From Aporrectodea caliginosa (taxonomy: Eukaryota > Annelida > Clitellata > Crassiclitellata > Lumbricidae): DNA of 64,000 bases. Positions 46,683 to 57,445 of the stretch are shown in pieces. Numbering within the stretch: position 1 is the stretch's first letter; every line of letters starts with the position of its first letter. Position numbers and translations under genes: made by a program. Below the pieces are notes generated by a model. The model did no database searches. It was not told where the DNA came from and saw only the letters and a list, made by a program, of their open reading frames with translations. Location of the stretch: the NCBI GenBank assembly GCA_020284085.1, contig JACEVL010000104.1:62001-126000 (forward strand), given 5' to 3'.

Positions 46683-47845
46683 TCAGAAGTAACATCACTT
46701 TTCAATTGACACAGTCTCACAGATTCTGTATTTACAAAGAACTTGAAAGCGTGAACTAGTTCGTACACAATGGCACTTGATACGTTCTTAAAAAGTTGAT
46801 CAGTTTCTTTATGCTAGAGACGTTAAGTTACTCATGATTCGCCGATTACTTCCTTGCTATTAATGATAAACGTTTCTAAACTGCACTGATGTTCAACTTC
46901 CATTGGTCCCTGTTTGGTTGGCTTGACTTCTGTGCGCATTGGCAAATCAATCATAGCCAATTACCATAGCATGTTTGTCTGACAATCTGTCTTGATGTTT
47001 GTTTGTATGTAGGCCTATGTAGCTATCAACCTCGGTAGCGATGTTTAGAGGCGCTTGAAAGGCGCTACGCGAGAGCTTTGCTACAATACATTTACAGTCT
47101 ACTTCAGCATTTATTGTTGCGCACTTGCTAAATCTGATGAACCCTTTAAATCGTTTGCTCTAATGAGACAGTACGTGTGGAAATAAGTCGAGGAACAGAA
47201 TGAAACACAACAATATTAGGAACAATGATGGTAATAAAATCAATCCTATATTATGTACTCGCCAGTCGCAAGTTCAGCTCTAATGTCAGAGTAATACGAG
47301 ATGTGGATGATGTATGCGACTATCTCCCGTTTAAAAGCCATCGTTTCAGTTGTTATACCAGGAATTCGGCATTGCAGACAATCTGTGTTTATGCAAATCT
47401 GCCCGGAGAGCCTGCGCTCAACAAAATGAGCTGTGTTTGCTTTTTTTGTTTGAAATTCAAATCGCAGAATTGGTTTTATCCCCGATCAAATTTGATAACA
47501 AAGGGATAACTGACGTTCGGAATCTTGGCCTCCACGCTTCGCCTATTCGTGCCAGATACTGACATTTATTACTGTCATTTTGCCTTGTTTTGTATTTCAT
47601 ATGGCATTGTAACTCAGAACACGCGGAGCACAAAGGGTGAGGTCGTTTAGTCCATTCGTTTGACAGACATCGAATCGCCTTTATTCACTGTTCGGGGAGT
47701 ATAATTGATCTGCTGGTTCGAACTAATTGTTTGGTAGAGCAACGTCGTGTGGTACCTGGTAAATTAATTTTTTTAAACAATTAGTTAGTGTCATGGTGAC
47801 TGTATGTAATCAAATATACACTGACTCCCTTTCCTCCAACGCATC
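46683..47845. other. No gene assigned
   Basis: A frame at 47225-47509 with scattered Cys residues matches nothing I know. This is the upstream side of the PAN-like gene and may contain its promoter. Confidence 0.4.
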
Positions 47846-47847
47846 TC

Positions 47848-48115
47848 ATTTAGGATATCTCTCATTGGTCAGGCGATGTGGTCGCAGCCTCCGCTCCGTT
47901 GCCAACGAAGGCCTGGCTGTTCCTGTAACTATGCAGCACCGGTTGTCTCTGTTATCAGTTCAACGACCTGGAATGGACTTTCTCTGGAGTTGTGTCTTAC
48001 AACCGAGGTCCCTCCTCTCCGTTCTACCAGTCGCTGTCCAAGGCTGTTCGTTGAATTTATAGCAGCCTGCCATCTGCCACTTGCCATACGATCGCTCCAG
48101 CTCCTAATACTTTCG
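47848..48115 (+). mobile_element. LINE 3' end fragment, frameshifted
   Basis: Frames give CGRSLRSVANEGLAVPV and, shifted, TTWNGLSLELCLTTEV and STSRCPRLFVEF, a decayed LINE reverse-transcriptase tail. The non-coding tail is absent. It ends about 40 bp before the start codon of the PAN-like gene. Confidence 0.6.
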
Positions 48116-48152
48116 AAGAGACATTCGACTTGACTTAACTTCCGACTCAGTC

Positions 48153-48467
48153 ATGCGTACTAAATTCCTTCGTGCGTTTTCGTTCAGGTTGTTTGGTTAT
48201 CTGCTTACTATGCAGCCAACGGTTGTCCTCTGCCAAAAACAGTTCAGTCAGAATTTTGTGGTTGCCGAAACTTGGCGTAACTACTGTCCAGGTCCAAAAG
48301 AAGCAATAGGCACTTACTATGCAAAGTCAAGGATGAAATGTGCCGCCGAGTGCTTATCACTGCAATGGTGCATTGATTTCAGCTATTACGCTACCAGTCG
48401 ATTGTGTTACTTTTACAGTTTCGTTCCGCAGAAGATATTCTACGACAGCGACTGCACATTTATGATG
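48153..48467 (+). CDS. Secreted PAN/apple-like protein, exon 1
   Basis: An ATG opens 105 codons ending exactly at a GTGAGC donor (phase 0). Residues about 10-27 (FRLFGYLLTMQPTVVLC) form a hydrophobic signal peptide after a basic start. The rest has the PAN/apple pattern: YYAKSRMKCAAECLSLQWCI, then SRLCYFYSF and DSDCTFMM, with the C-x3-C-x4-C spacing of that fold. PAN domains mediate protein or carbohydrate binding outside the cell. The next exon fits in frame. If translation were not spliced it would stop soon after the donor. A LINE fragment lies just upstream, so the promoter may be short or partly LINE-derived. Confidence 0.65.
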
Positions 48468-49046
48468 GTGAGCTTCCAAAGAAATAATCACGTTTAGGTT
48501 ACCTGGAATTTCCACGACGCAGTCTGCTTGATTATTCATTGGTATTGTTCTGCTGCAGACACCGATTTTTTTCATCATACAATTCTTCTATAAGAATCTA
48601 ATATTGTATCTAAATCAACAAATGATCCCATGTGAGTAATGTTTCGCAAATTATACAGCGCCATTTGGTTAGAAATTAGAAGACATGTTCCAAGAAAAAG
48701 GGAGAGATGGAGATGTAAAGCAAACTGAATAAAATGTTTTTCGGCAACAGTGTGACTGCTGCTCTTAGAATCACATTTACTCTTAGAATTTGTCGTGGTA
48801 AACGAGGACTCGACCTTTTTCTGCTTGTAACAGCGACAGTTGAAAGGAAAGGTTAGAATGGCGTGACATCAGATGTTTTGGCTGTCGTTAAACAACCTCA
48901 GAATACTTGATTTCCACAACTTGTCTTTCTAAGTTTTGATATGATGTTGGTAAAGGAAATACAGGAAATAAATTGCGCCTCATGCAGCGAGAATATTCTT
49001 TAACAGTTTCAGACGGATTGCATTAGTAATGCGTTGTTCTTTACAG

Positions 49047-49080
49047 GATCGAGACGCTCTTTCTGGATGCCCGACAAAGG
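49047..49080 (+). CDS. PAN-like protein, 34 bp exon 2
   Basis: The exon is flanked by TTCTTTACAG and GTAATT. It joins exon 1 in phase 0 and adds DRDALSGCPTK plus one base, including a Cys that could close the PAN domain. Tiny exons of this type are easily missed by gene finders. Confidence 0.5.
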
Positions 49081-49349
49081 GTAATTTTTTGCTTATTAAT
49101 ATAAGTACGGATAATCGGATATTTTCTGATAGTTTCGATTTTAATTTCAGCATCTAGTTTAGTGAGATAAGCATGGTTCTGCAGATATTTCCTCACTGAA
49201 TCCATACTGGCGTCTTTACCAAGAGCAGAGTTGGTCTACCCCTCTCTAAGCTTGAAAAATATTTTATTCTTTTTTTGATTACGCCAAAGTCTCAACTGTT
49301 TTTTCTGCGCTGCCAACTATGAATGTTGTGAACAGCTGGATTATTTGTC

Positions 49350-49559
49350 TAATTGTAGTAGTATTAGTAGTGCTCGTAGCAGTACTAGTTGGTGGAGTTG
49401 TTGCAGTTGGTGCAATTAATATGGAAATGGTAGCATTTGTAGTAGCGGTGGCAGTGATAGTAGCAACAGTAGTTGTTGAGGTTGTAGTAGTTGTTACAAT
49501 GGTAGCGTTAGTAGTATTTATACAACAGGTAGTAGTAGTAGTAGTAGCAGTAGTAGTAT

Positions 49560-49593
<34 letters not shown>

Positions 49594-49600
49594 TCCTGTA
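49350..49600 (+). repeat. (GTA)n/(GCA)n-rich sequence in an intron
   Basis: Interrupted GTAGTA and GCAGCA repeats give a false Val-rich frame. It lies between exons 2 and 3 of the PAN-like gene. Confidence 0.85.
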
Positions 49601-49895
49601 TTTAACGACGTTTCATGGGTTTCAAGACCATGATTGCAGTCCAGCTTACTTTGTCACTTGTGTAACACAGTTTAACTAACCAGAGGCAGTGGATTAGGAA
49701 CTCTTAACCCTAACATTGCTTTTCTCACACATTCTGTTGAAGCACTCTATCAACGAACCGTCTTGACTGCAGTTGCGGGTGATTTTTCCAAGTTCAGAAT
49801 TATTAGAACCATCAGTCAGTTGACATTTTTAGTTCAGGTTCTGTAGAGAGCAGCATTCGTCAGAAAGATAAGTTGATGTATTACACACATTACAG

Positions 49896-49997
49896 CACGT
49901 ATGGAAGGTCTGTGCACCGGAACGAATGACGATTACTACGGATGTCTCACTCTGACCAGAGTTAACGGAATTACAACGGTCTGCCTGGCTCCTCCTG
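49896..49997 (+). CDS. PAN-like protein, possible exon 3
   Basis: Sequence between CACATTACAG and GTGAGT is 102 bp and stays open in the phase left by exon 2 (1-1), encoding RMEGLCTGTNDDYYGCLTLT and a Cys-containing end. An alternative acceptor at 49837 would instead give a short Ser-rich C-terminus with a stop. The match of phases favours a real exon, but the family gives no confirmation. Confidence 0.35.
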
Positions 49998-50239
49998 GTG
50001 AGTATAATTATAGTACATACATTATTTTCAAACATTGATACGCAAATGTATAACAACATATGAAAAGGAGGGATAGAAACCAGAGTTCTTCTGCTAATAC
50101 AAAGATGAAACTGTAAATTGCTAATCTCATAATTTTTATAAACCTTTCAAAAATATTTGTTTCTGTCTAGCTACCAAAATCTAACGTATACAACTTCGCA
50201 TAATTATAACATAACTGATTGTGACTAAGAATGATTAAT

Positions 50240-50764
50240 TATTTTAGTAACTTCTGTTGAGCCCGTGTGTAGTGCGTAATGTTTTGCTGCTTGTCGTAAC
50301 TCATCTAAGATGAAGTATATTGTGAACTAATGTTTTGCATATATAATGAGCACAGGTGTTCCTTATGTTGATATATATATAATGTGTATTCGATTGTTAA
50401 GCGTTTTAGTCTTAGGCCTTAGTTGCGCTGTCGGCTCGTGGGCGCTTGGCCTAAAGTAGCCTAAACATTGGCTGACGGTAGATTGTTTTACACGTGCAGT
50501 TAGCGCGCCAAAAACTTAGAAACTGCTGATGACAGTGAATTTGAACTATACAGTGTAGTACAGTTGTTTTAAGGCAAGAGTTGAGTTTGTTGTTATTAAA
50601 CTGTGTTTGAAGAAAGAAAGAAACATTCAAAGAACTGTGTCAATTTAATTCTTAAACAGTTAGAAGACGTTGAGCAATTTATATGTAGAGATAAGGAAAG
50701 TTCTTGAGGTAGGTCACAACTAAGAAAGAAAAGAGTTGGTGACATATTTGGTGACAGCGGCGGT
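50240..50764 (+). mobile_element. Putative LTR and leader of a retrotransposon
   Basis: The stretch ahead of the gag frame ends with ATTTGGTGACAGCGGCGGTG, a leader/primer-binding-site-like sequence of the kind found before gag in Gypsy-type elements. A polyadenylation-like region lies near 50600. No second LTR is present, so the boundaries are not fixed. Confidence 0.4.
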
Positions 50765-50898
50765 GGAATTCGAAACAACGTCTGGGATTCGAAACAACGT
50801 CTGGGATTCGAAACAACGTCTGGGATTCGAAACAACGTCTGGGATTCGAAACAACGTCTGGGATTCGAAACAACGTCTGGGATTCGAAACAACGTCGA
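50765..50898 (+). repeat. Seven copies of a 19 bp unit GGGATTCGAAACAACGTCT
   Basis: Seven perfect or near-perfect tandem copies. The GGGATTCGAA part matches the complement of a tRNA T-arm, as in a primer-binding site. Confidence 0.95.
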
Positions 50899-51064
50899 CT
50901 GGTGAATACGCATTCAAATCATTGGTAAATCTACGACAACGAAAGCCTCAACGACAAAGGTATAAAAGTTTGTTGTTTTCAAACAAAGAACAATCCCCAA
51001 TACTTCAAACACAAAAGAAAACTGGTGTTTTCCAGAAAGGACAGCACTGAAGTAAAGAAGTAAG

Positions 51065-52187
51065 ATGGAGAAATTAAGTGTCAAAAAACAAGCAGAACTG
51101 AAGAAGATGTCTTCTGAAAGATTAAAACAGCGTTTGTTGAAGGCTGGTTTTGAAGAAGAGAAACTGGAAGATATGTCACGTGAGGACATGCTAGAAGCGC
51201 TAGCTGAAGTCTGGCTTAAAGAAGAAGCAGAAGAAGAAGAAGGTGCTGTCGGCGGTGCTGTGGAAAAGGTTATTGAAAAACCGCCTGGACTTATGTCTAT
51301 GGAGATGATGATGCAGTGGATGATGATGAAAGAAGAAAGAGAGGAGAAACGGAGACAAGAAGAGAAAGAGAAAGAGGAGAAACGAAGACAAGACGAGAAA
51401 GAAAGAGAGGAGAAACGGAGACAAGAAGAGAAAGAAATGCGACAGGAAGAATTACGTCTTCAGAGAGAAAAGGAAGAGAAGGCAGAACGTCTTCAAAGAG
51501 AAAAGGAAGAGAAGGCAGAACGTCTTCAGAGAGAAAAAAGAAGAGAAAGCAGAAAATGTACGACAGGAAGAATTACGTCTTCAAAGAGAGAAAGAAGAAT
51601 TGCAAAGACAGCAATTTGAAATTCAATTAGAGCAATTGAGAAAAGATAGAAGATGCTGAAAGGAGAAGATTAGAGCAGATGATTGAATTTGAAAAGGCGC
51701 GGAAAAGTGACGAAGAGATACGTCAGCAACAGATTGAAGAGAAGAGACTACGTGAAGAAGAAAAGGAAAAAGTGCGAATTTCAGAGTTGGAGCGAGCAGA
51801 AGAGGTTAGACAAGAAGAACTGAAATTACAGAAAGAAAGCATGGAGAAGGCGGAAGCGGAAAGACAAGAACGTTTAAAGTTGGAACAACAAAAATAGCAT
51901 TAAAAGAAGCACAACTCAAAGAGGAGAAGCAAAATAGAGAAGCACAAGAACAAAGAAGGAAAGAAGAACGAGAAGAACAGAAAAGGAAACAGGAAGAAAG
52001 TGAAACGATGGTTTCGAAAATAAAGAAAATTGGTGATGCCATGAAACACGTGTTACCTAAAATGCCAAACGATATGATGGAGGTGCCATTATATTTCGAA
52101 ACGGTTGAGAATGCGTTTCGTAGTTTCAACGTGCAGGAACAATTCTGGGTGAAGTTACTATTGCCATTGATGACTCCGAAAGCTGGA
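51065..52187 (+). pseudogene. Gag-like pseudogene of an LTR retrotransposon
   Basis: The frame starts at an ATG 39 bases after a stop-containing leader. Residues 1-60 (MEKLSVKKQAELKKMSSERL) resemble an SAP-like or helical head. A long Glu/Lys/Arg/Gln coiled coil follows, and the end has KHVLPKMPNDMMEVPLYFET and VQEQFWVKLLLPLMTPKA, the capsid start typical of metazoan Gypsy-type gag with its coiled-coil N-terminus. The coiled coil contains repeated REEKRRQEEKE units. Indels near 51530, 51655 and 51893 break the frame, and a LINE tail cuts it at 52188. No pol is present. Confidence 0.7.
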
Positions 52188-52335
52188 ACTAGCGCTTACT
52201 GCCCCTGAATAATTCACCTGCTTTCTACTAATTGCTAAGTCCCTTATCTTTAGCCGTGGCTGGGCTAGGAGAGCCTCTGAGTAGGCATTCTGAAGAGGCG
52301 CTATATAAGTTTCCAAAAAGAATGAACTCTGCGAT
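52188..52335 (+). mobile_element. LINE 3' end fragment
   Basis: It starts within the end of the reverse-transcriptase frame (CGCTTACTGCCCCTGAAT, as at 41725) and ends GCCTCTGAGTAGGCATTCTG, AAGAGGCGCTATATAAGT and (GAAT)n. It is inserted into the gag pseudogene. Confidence 0.82.
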
Positions 52336-52784
52336 GCAATTTTTCGTTCACATTCTCATGAACTAACGTTCTGTCCTTTCGACCGTTAAAAGAAATGCAA
52401 AGGGCTTCAACACTCACAGTCATTCCTCAGCGCTTCTTTCGTTCTCTCCCAAATCTGTTCCTGTCACTGTCCTTGCACTCATTAGGCGTTACGGTTTCAC
52501 AACCCTGCAGCCTATCACATCAGATGCGATTTCTGCAACTGCCTGATCTGGTTTGGCGGATCGATCTGAAGCTTGGGTGACACTTTAAGAAAAAAATGCA
52601 CTGCATGGACGTGCTTACAAAGAATATTATATATTAATAATATTACCACCGGTAGAGGGCAGAACACACAGCAAAATAAAAAATACTGTGAACTCTGTTT
52701 ACACTAACATGCCTGAAACTTTTCATCACTAGTAGGCAACACAAAGTTTGCTCAAAATTTATTTTCAATCCACCCTAGTAAACA
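52336..52784. other. No gene assigned
   Basis: No recognisable gene; AT-rich, with short frames only. Confidence 0.4.
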
Positions 52785-52995
52785 GACTTAGCCAGACGAA
52801 GACAGACATGTCTTCAGCCGTAGAAAGACGTAGACAGATGTAGACAGACATGATTTCAGACGTAGACAGACGTAGACAGACATACAGGCAGACGTAGACA
52901 GACGTAGACAGACATGCCATGAGACGTAGACAGACGTAGACAGACATGCCATCAGACGTAGACAGACGTAGACAGATATGACGGTAGACGTAGAC
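52785..52995 (+). repeat. Minisatellite of AGACGTAGAC units
   Basis: AGACGTAGACAG and ACATGCCATCAG-like units alternate in tandem, about 10-12 bp with a higher-order period near 35 bp. Confidence 0.9.
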
Positions 52996-53224
52996 AATAG
53001 ACATGCGTCGCATGCGTAGTGAGACAGGTCGATGCCAGGCGTGGACAACTCAAAAGAGGGAAGAGAAAGGCAAACCATAACAATAGTCTAATTCCATCAT
53101 GTATGTCGAACTGTCTATCGATCTTGCTATCATCATCTTCGTCAGATGCGCTCTGTGCGACGATGGCTTGTCACACAAGCTGCCTCTGCACTGACCCCTT
53201 CTTTAACTATAAAATTCCGTACTT

Positions 53225-53720
53225 AAACTGCAAAGTATTCCATCTTACCATCACACGCCGGCGAATGGCTAAATGCCTTACGGAGAACAGGGCTGAGAAG
53301 GGACAACGAGGACGTAGGCCTACGGGTGGCGGTCGGCTTGCACCTTGAGACCGCAATATGTGAAGCACACATATGCACCTGTGGAGCCCGAATCGACGCC
53401 AGAGGCAGCCACGGCTTGTCCTGCTCTCTCGGCTTCGGTCGAATGGCCCGACATAGCACCGTAAACGACATAATACACCGCTGCCTTTCAAAGGCAGGGA
53501 TCCCATCCATGAAAGAACCACAGGTCTACTGCGCACGGGGACAGAAAACAATGATCTCATCTGGTGTGGGACACGTCGGCGGTAGACACCCTCGCACCAT
53601 CATACGTCCAGGCCACGGCAGCGATGGCGGGGACGGCAGCTGAGATCACAACGGAGAGGAAAAAGGTCATATACAACTATGTTTTAAATAGACACTTCTT
53701 CGTCGGAATAGAAGAGGTAG
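53225..53720 (+). pseudogene. LINE-type C-terminal fragment, frameshifted
   Basis: The frame at 53326 gives GLHLETAICEAHICTCGARI, DARGSHGLSCSLGFGRMARH and VNDIIHRCLSKAGIPSMKEP. I recognise these as the C-terminal cysteine-histidine domain of a widespread invertebrate non-LTR element protein (CxCG...DxRGxHGLSC...R..RH). After a deletion near 53530 the frame moves, and DTLAPSYVQATAAMAGTAAE continues the same family at 53570. It is inactive. Confidence 0.72.
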
Positions 53721-53937
53721 TGATGAGTGTGGCTGAACTGGGTAGTCACCCACACTCAATAAATTCTACAATTAGTCACAATCTATCAAAAGCAAAACAA
53801 AATGGGTGCCTTCATTTTCTGTCCAGACTAATAATTCTCGCAGTGCGTATAGGCCTACAAATCGTTGAAGTTGCCCACAAGGAAACGATCCATCTGCAGC
53901 GAGCGTGCACATGTACGCATGGGCCGCTTTCTCTTAA

Positions 53938-54897
53938 CCCTCGGGCTACCAAGAGGGGGTGGTTGCCATCCCCCTACGTTTTTATGCATAACTATTTTTT
54001 CCATATGGAATATAATTTTTGCATTTTAGGTAGCTGTAGCAGATTCATTGGCGCACATTTTGAGGTAAACATCATGGTGGTAGCCCACGCCATTCAAAAG
54101 TTATACCTGATATACCCGAGGCACCAGGGGGGTGGATACCACACCCCTTAGTTTTTCGACTATAGCTTATTGACTATTCTTCCTAGAAGAAAAACAATTA
54201 TACCGTTCTTTAGAGGGAATGCAGGGCTTCATTTGCATACTTACATCTTTGTCTTATCAAAACCGGAAGTGATCAAAATAAATAATAATACGCGTAATAT
54301 GCGTGAAAATGGCTGAATGGAAGCACTCCCCTTAGTTTTTTGTCGGTAGCGTATTCATTTGTCTTCCTGAAGAGAAAAAAATATACCATTCTTTAGAGGG
54401 AATGTAGGGCTTCATTAGCGTACCAACATCTTTGTCTTTGAATACCGGAAGTGACCAAAATAAATAATAATACGCGTAATTTGTGTGAAAATGGCTGAAT
54501 ACAGCATTACAACGTAAACCGATATATATGTATGGATATATATATGTATGGATGTACATTTATACTATATAAACATGTGTAGGGATGATTGTGTGTATCT
54601 TCTATACATAGATTAGTTTCAAAACACACATAATCTTATATTTGTTTATCCAAAAATTACAAAATATACGCAATAATATAAAATATTGCTAATTAATGGG
54701 TTCCGTTGTTAAAAGTGATGTAATTTCGAGGTGCATTCACATAATGTACAACTAAATATACCATTCTGTGCAGAAATGAATGCTGAATCCATTGCTATAT
54801 TACAGGTTATGATATGTGAAACCAAACACGAAATCCAGGGGGTGGTAACCACCACCCTTGGTAGCCGATGTCACAAAAATGCTTGGTAGCCCTAGGG
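53938..54897. mobile_element. 960 bp piggyBac-type MITE with internal duplication
   Basis: The ends CCCTCGGGCTACCAAGAGGG and, inverted, CCCTAGGGCTACCAAGCATT are bordered by TTAA at 53934-53937 and 54898-54901. A subterminal GGGGGTGGTTGCC / GGGGGTGGTAACC word is also repeated. No transposase. A unit of about 175 bp (containing TAGAGGGAATG and ACCGGAAGTGA, then CAAAATAAATAATAATACGC) occurs twice, near 54150-54320 and 54335-54505. Confidence 0.88.
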
Positions 54898-54901
54898 TTA
54901 A

Positions 54902-55435
54902 TGACGCGAATCGGCCGATAATGTGTGGGCTACACTCATCAAGTCATTAATTGCCGATAAAAAACGACCTCCACGTTTCCAACGTAAGGACACGACTAGT
55001 CGTTTGGGCTGGCTGACTGAGTGGATTGATTACTTAGCCACGGTGGAGACATTTAATCATTTATGGTTAGCTAGACGATTAAGTGTGTATACCAAACCTC
55101 ATTTCAAAATTGAGGATGTTACAACAAAAATCATATTTTCTGTTGTCGTTGTTGTTTTTGTCGTTATAGTGCTACGTTTGAATTTAAGAAACTGTCAGCT
55201 TATCAGGCGTTACTGACGCAAATAGCATCAGCTGGTGTCTGTATCGCAGTTCAGTGTCTGGTCAAAAAAAGATACGAAGTTACCCGAAGTCCCACGTTAC
55301 TTCAACTTTTTAACTATAATCAGTTAAATCAGATGGATTGAAATTTGAAGGGATAGATAACTTGCCCAAAACTCGATTGAGACATCTATACGTCATACGT
55401 AGCGATTTATTCACTCAGATTGCAATGTAAAAGGC
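54902..55435. other. No gene assigned
   Basis: A 97-residue frame (54923-55216) with a hydrophobic stretch near its end matches nothing I know and has no splice context. Confidence 0.35.
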
Positions 55436-55439
55436 GTTA

Positions 55440-55760
55440 TAGTATCTTCATGAATACATAATATGCATACATGACGTTTGATGGCAGTCCTATTACAGGT
55501 ACTCGTGACACAACACAGTCTTCTAACTCTTTCAATAGCCACTCACCGTTGAACCTAAACTCTGCTACCACCATCAGCCTCAACATGGGAACCGAGGTAG
55601 GAGAGCCAACGAACCTGCTCCAACCAGTTTCTGCCACCTGCACATGGAAAAATAAGCCATTCTCGTCTGCTTTGTTCCTCAATCTTGTGTAATAGATGAT
55701 CTTGCTCATTGCCAATAGGACTTGTCTTCCCCTTGTGCTTAATCAACGCTCATTACTAGC
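55440..55760 (-). pseudogene. LINE reverse transcriptase fragment, frameshifted
   Basis: Minus-strand frames contain FHVQVAETGWSR and, shifted, LEQVRWLSYLGSHVEADGG, the fragment just after the catalytic region in LINE reverse transcriptases (compare KFVYLGGMMTEDG at about 9440). Frameshifts and a short extent make it a remnant. Confidence 0.6.
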
Positions 55761-57270
55761 AGCTGCTTGACATATTATGATAAAATCTCTATCATCAAGT
55801 GCAACTCAGAAATCCGTTGCTCACGGCCAAGAACTTCTCCTTCGTTTAATTTCCGACTCAATCTGTTTCCAGTGACGAATTGAAAGAACAAAACCCAAAG
55901 ACTGCTGCAACAGATCATAATCATAGTTCTTCAATTGTGTAGATGTTTTGTAGTCGTTATTTAATACGACCAAAAATATATAAAGACCATCGTGAAATAA
56001 GCTGTAGTTTCTTCTGAGATTCCGTTAGTGTGATCCTAATAAACGAGGACTAAGGTACGTATACATTCCAGGTTTTGAAATCTATACATGCATACATGCA
56101 TACGATGGTCCGTCCAGTGCGTTTCCGATCCTCTGCACAACAAAGTCCTGCTGCTATCACTACTTATAATAATTATTATAATAGCTAACGCACTTGTCTG
56201 AGTATACCTTCTCAGATAATTATAGAAGTAAGATATAAAAAGAGATGAAGATTAAACATATACTGTGATCGCCAAATTAACGTTAACGTTACAAAGAGCT
56301 GGATATATTCTGGAGGTTACGTGGAATAACCTTCCTATGAACATACGTACTGCCACCAGCCTCGCTCTCTTCAAACATCTGGTGCGCGCGCACGCACTGC
56401 ATTACCTTAGTTAAGTTAGCATGACTGACTATAGTCTTGCTCCCTGTGGAACATTTTTTTTTATCTTTGAACGTATTATTATTCCTTTTTTTCCACTGTC
56501 GTCTTGTGCTGATTGTTGTACCGAACATGTGTCATTTTTTTTATTCTGTAGTTAAGTTTATCTACTTCCCTCTTCGTCTTTGCTAAAGAACTGGCCATCA
56601 TCTTGACTCACTTTTCATGAAGTAATTAGGCCCCTGCTCAGCGGGATTAGTCCCTTTAGGTGCGCCTATTGCTCCCATTTAAAAGCTGTTACACTATGAT
56701 GATATAATGCTCCATGGAAACTGTAATAACATGCATAATCAAATGTCAATGTACAATTGCTGGGAACAATAAATGTCTTATGTCTTATGTCTTATGTCTT
56801 ATATTTTCCCTCACCACAAAAGCTGAAAACTACACGCAAGACTATCTTCGACTCAGTTCGGTATGTGGGCCTACTATAATAATTGCTACGTTGCTATTAT
56901 TAGCGAGCAGAGCAGATGATGTTTGGGGTGATAATTGGCAGCGTGCACCATGTCCTTCAAAGGCTGTGCCCAAGACTTCATGAAGTTCATGTGACTTCAT
57001 GCGATTTGCGATCAAGAACGCACTTATTCAACCAAACAAGGACGATAGAAACTTTATTCCACGCATAACGTATAAAAACATTTATGTCAAATAATTGGAT
57101 ATACGTATGGAGCCTAATTTTCTGTAGCGTATTACTTGTAACTTGTTGCATTTTGTCTTCAATAGTGAAAAATAACCGAAAATACTGTTTCGATCTGGCT
57201 TCGAATTGCAGCTTCTGCAAATATTAATTCAGCACGTCTAGATCAACTATTTCCATCCATTCAGTTCCAT
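55761..57270. other. No gene assigned; short (TGTCTTA)n repeat
   Basis: A gene-free stretch with four direct copies of TGTCTTA at about 56773-56803. Short frames only. Confidence 0.5.
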
Positions 57271-57274
57271 CTGT

Positions 57275-57445
57275 GTCGGTCTGTATGTATGTATGTATTT
57301 ATGTACGTACAAATAAGTATGTATGTATGTATGTATGATGCATGTAGGTAAGCATGCGTGTATGTATGTGTCTATGTATGTATATATGTGTGTATGCATT
57401 TCTGTATGCATTTATCTATGTATCTATATATGTGTGTACATTTGT
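57275..57445 (+). repeat. Degenerate (GTAT)n microsatellite at inner end of right arm
   Basis: TATG/GTAT repeat with substitutions; the counterpart of 13280-13368. Confidence 0.9.

Noticed and set aside
49319..49633. Val-rich 104-residue frame that looks like a membrane protein
   Set aside because: It is (GTA)n and (GCA)n simple sequence in an intron; hydrophobicity is a by-product of GTN codons.
53564..54151. 195-residue frame as one protein
   Set aside because: Its start is a LINE C-terminal remnant and its end reads through the TTAA boundary into the piggyBac-type MITE.
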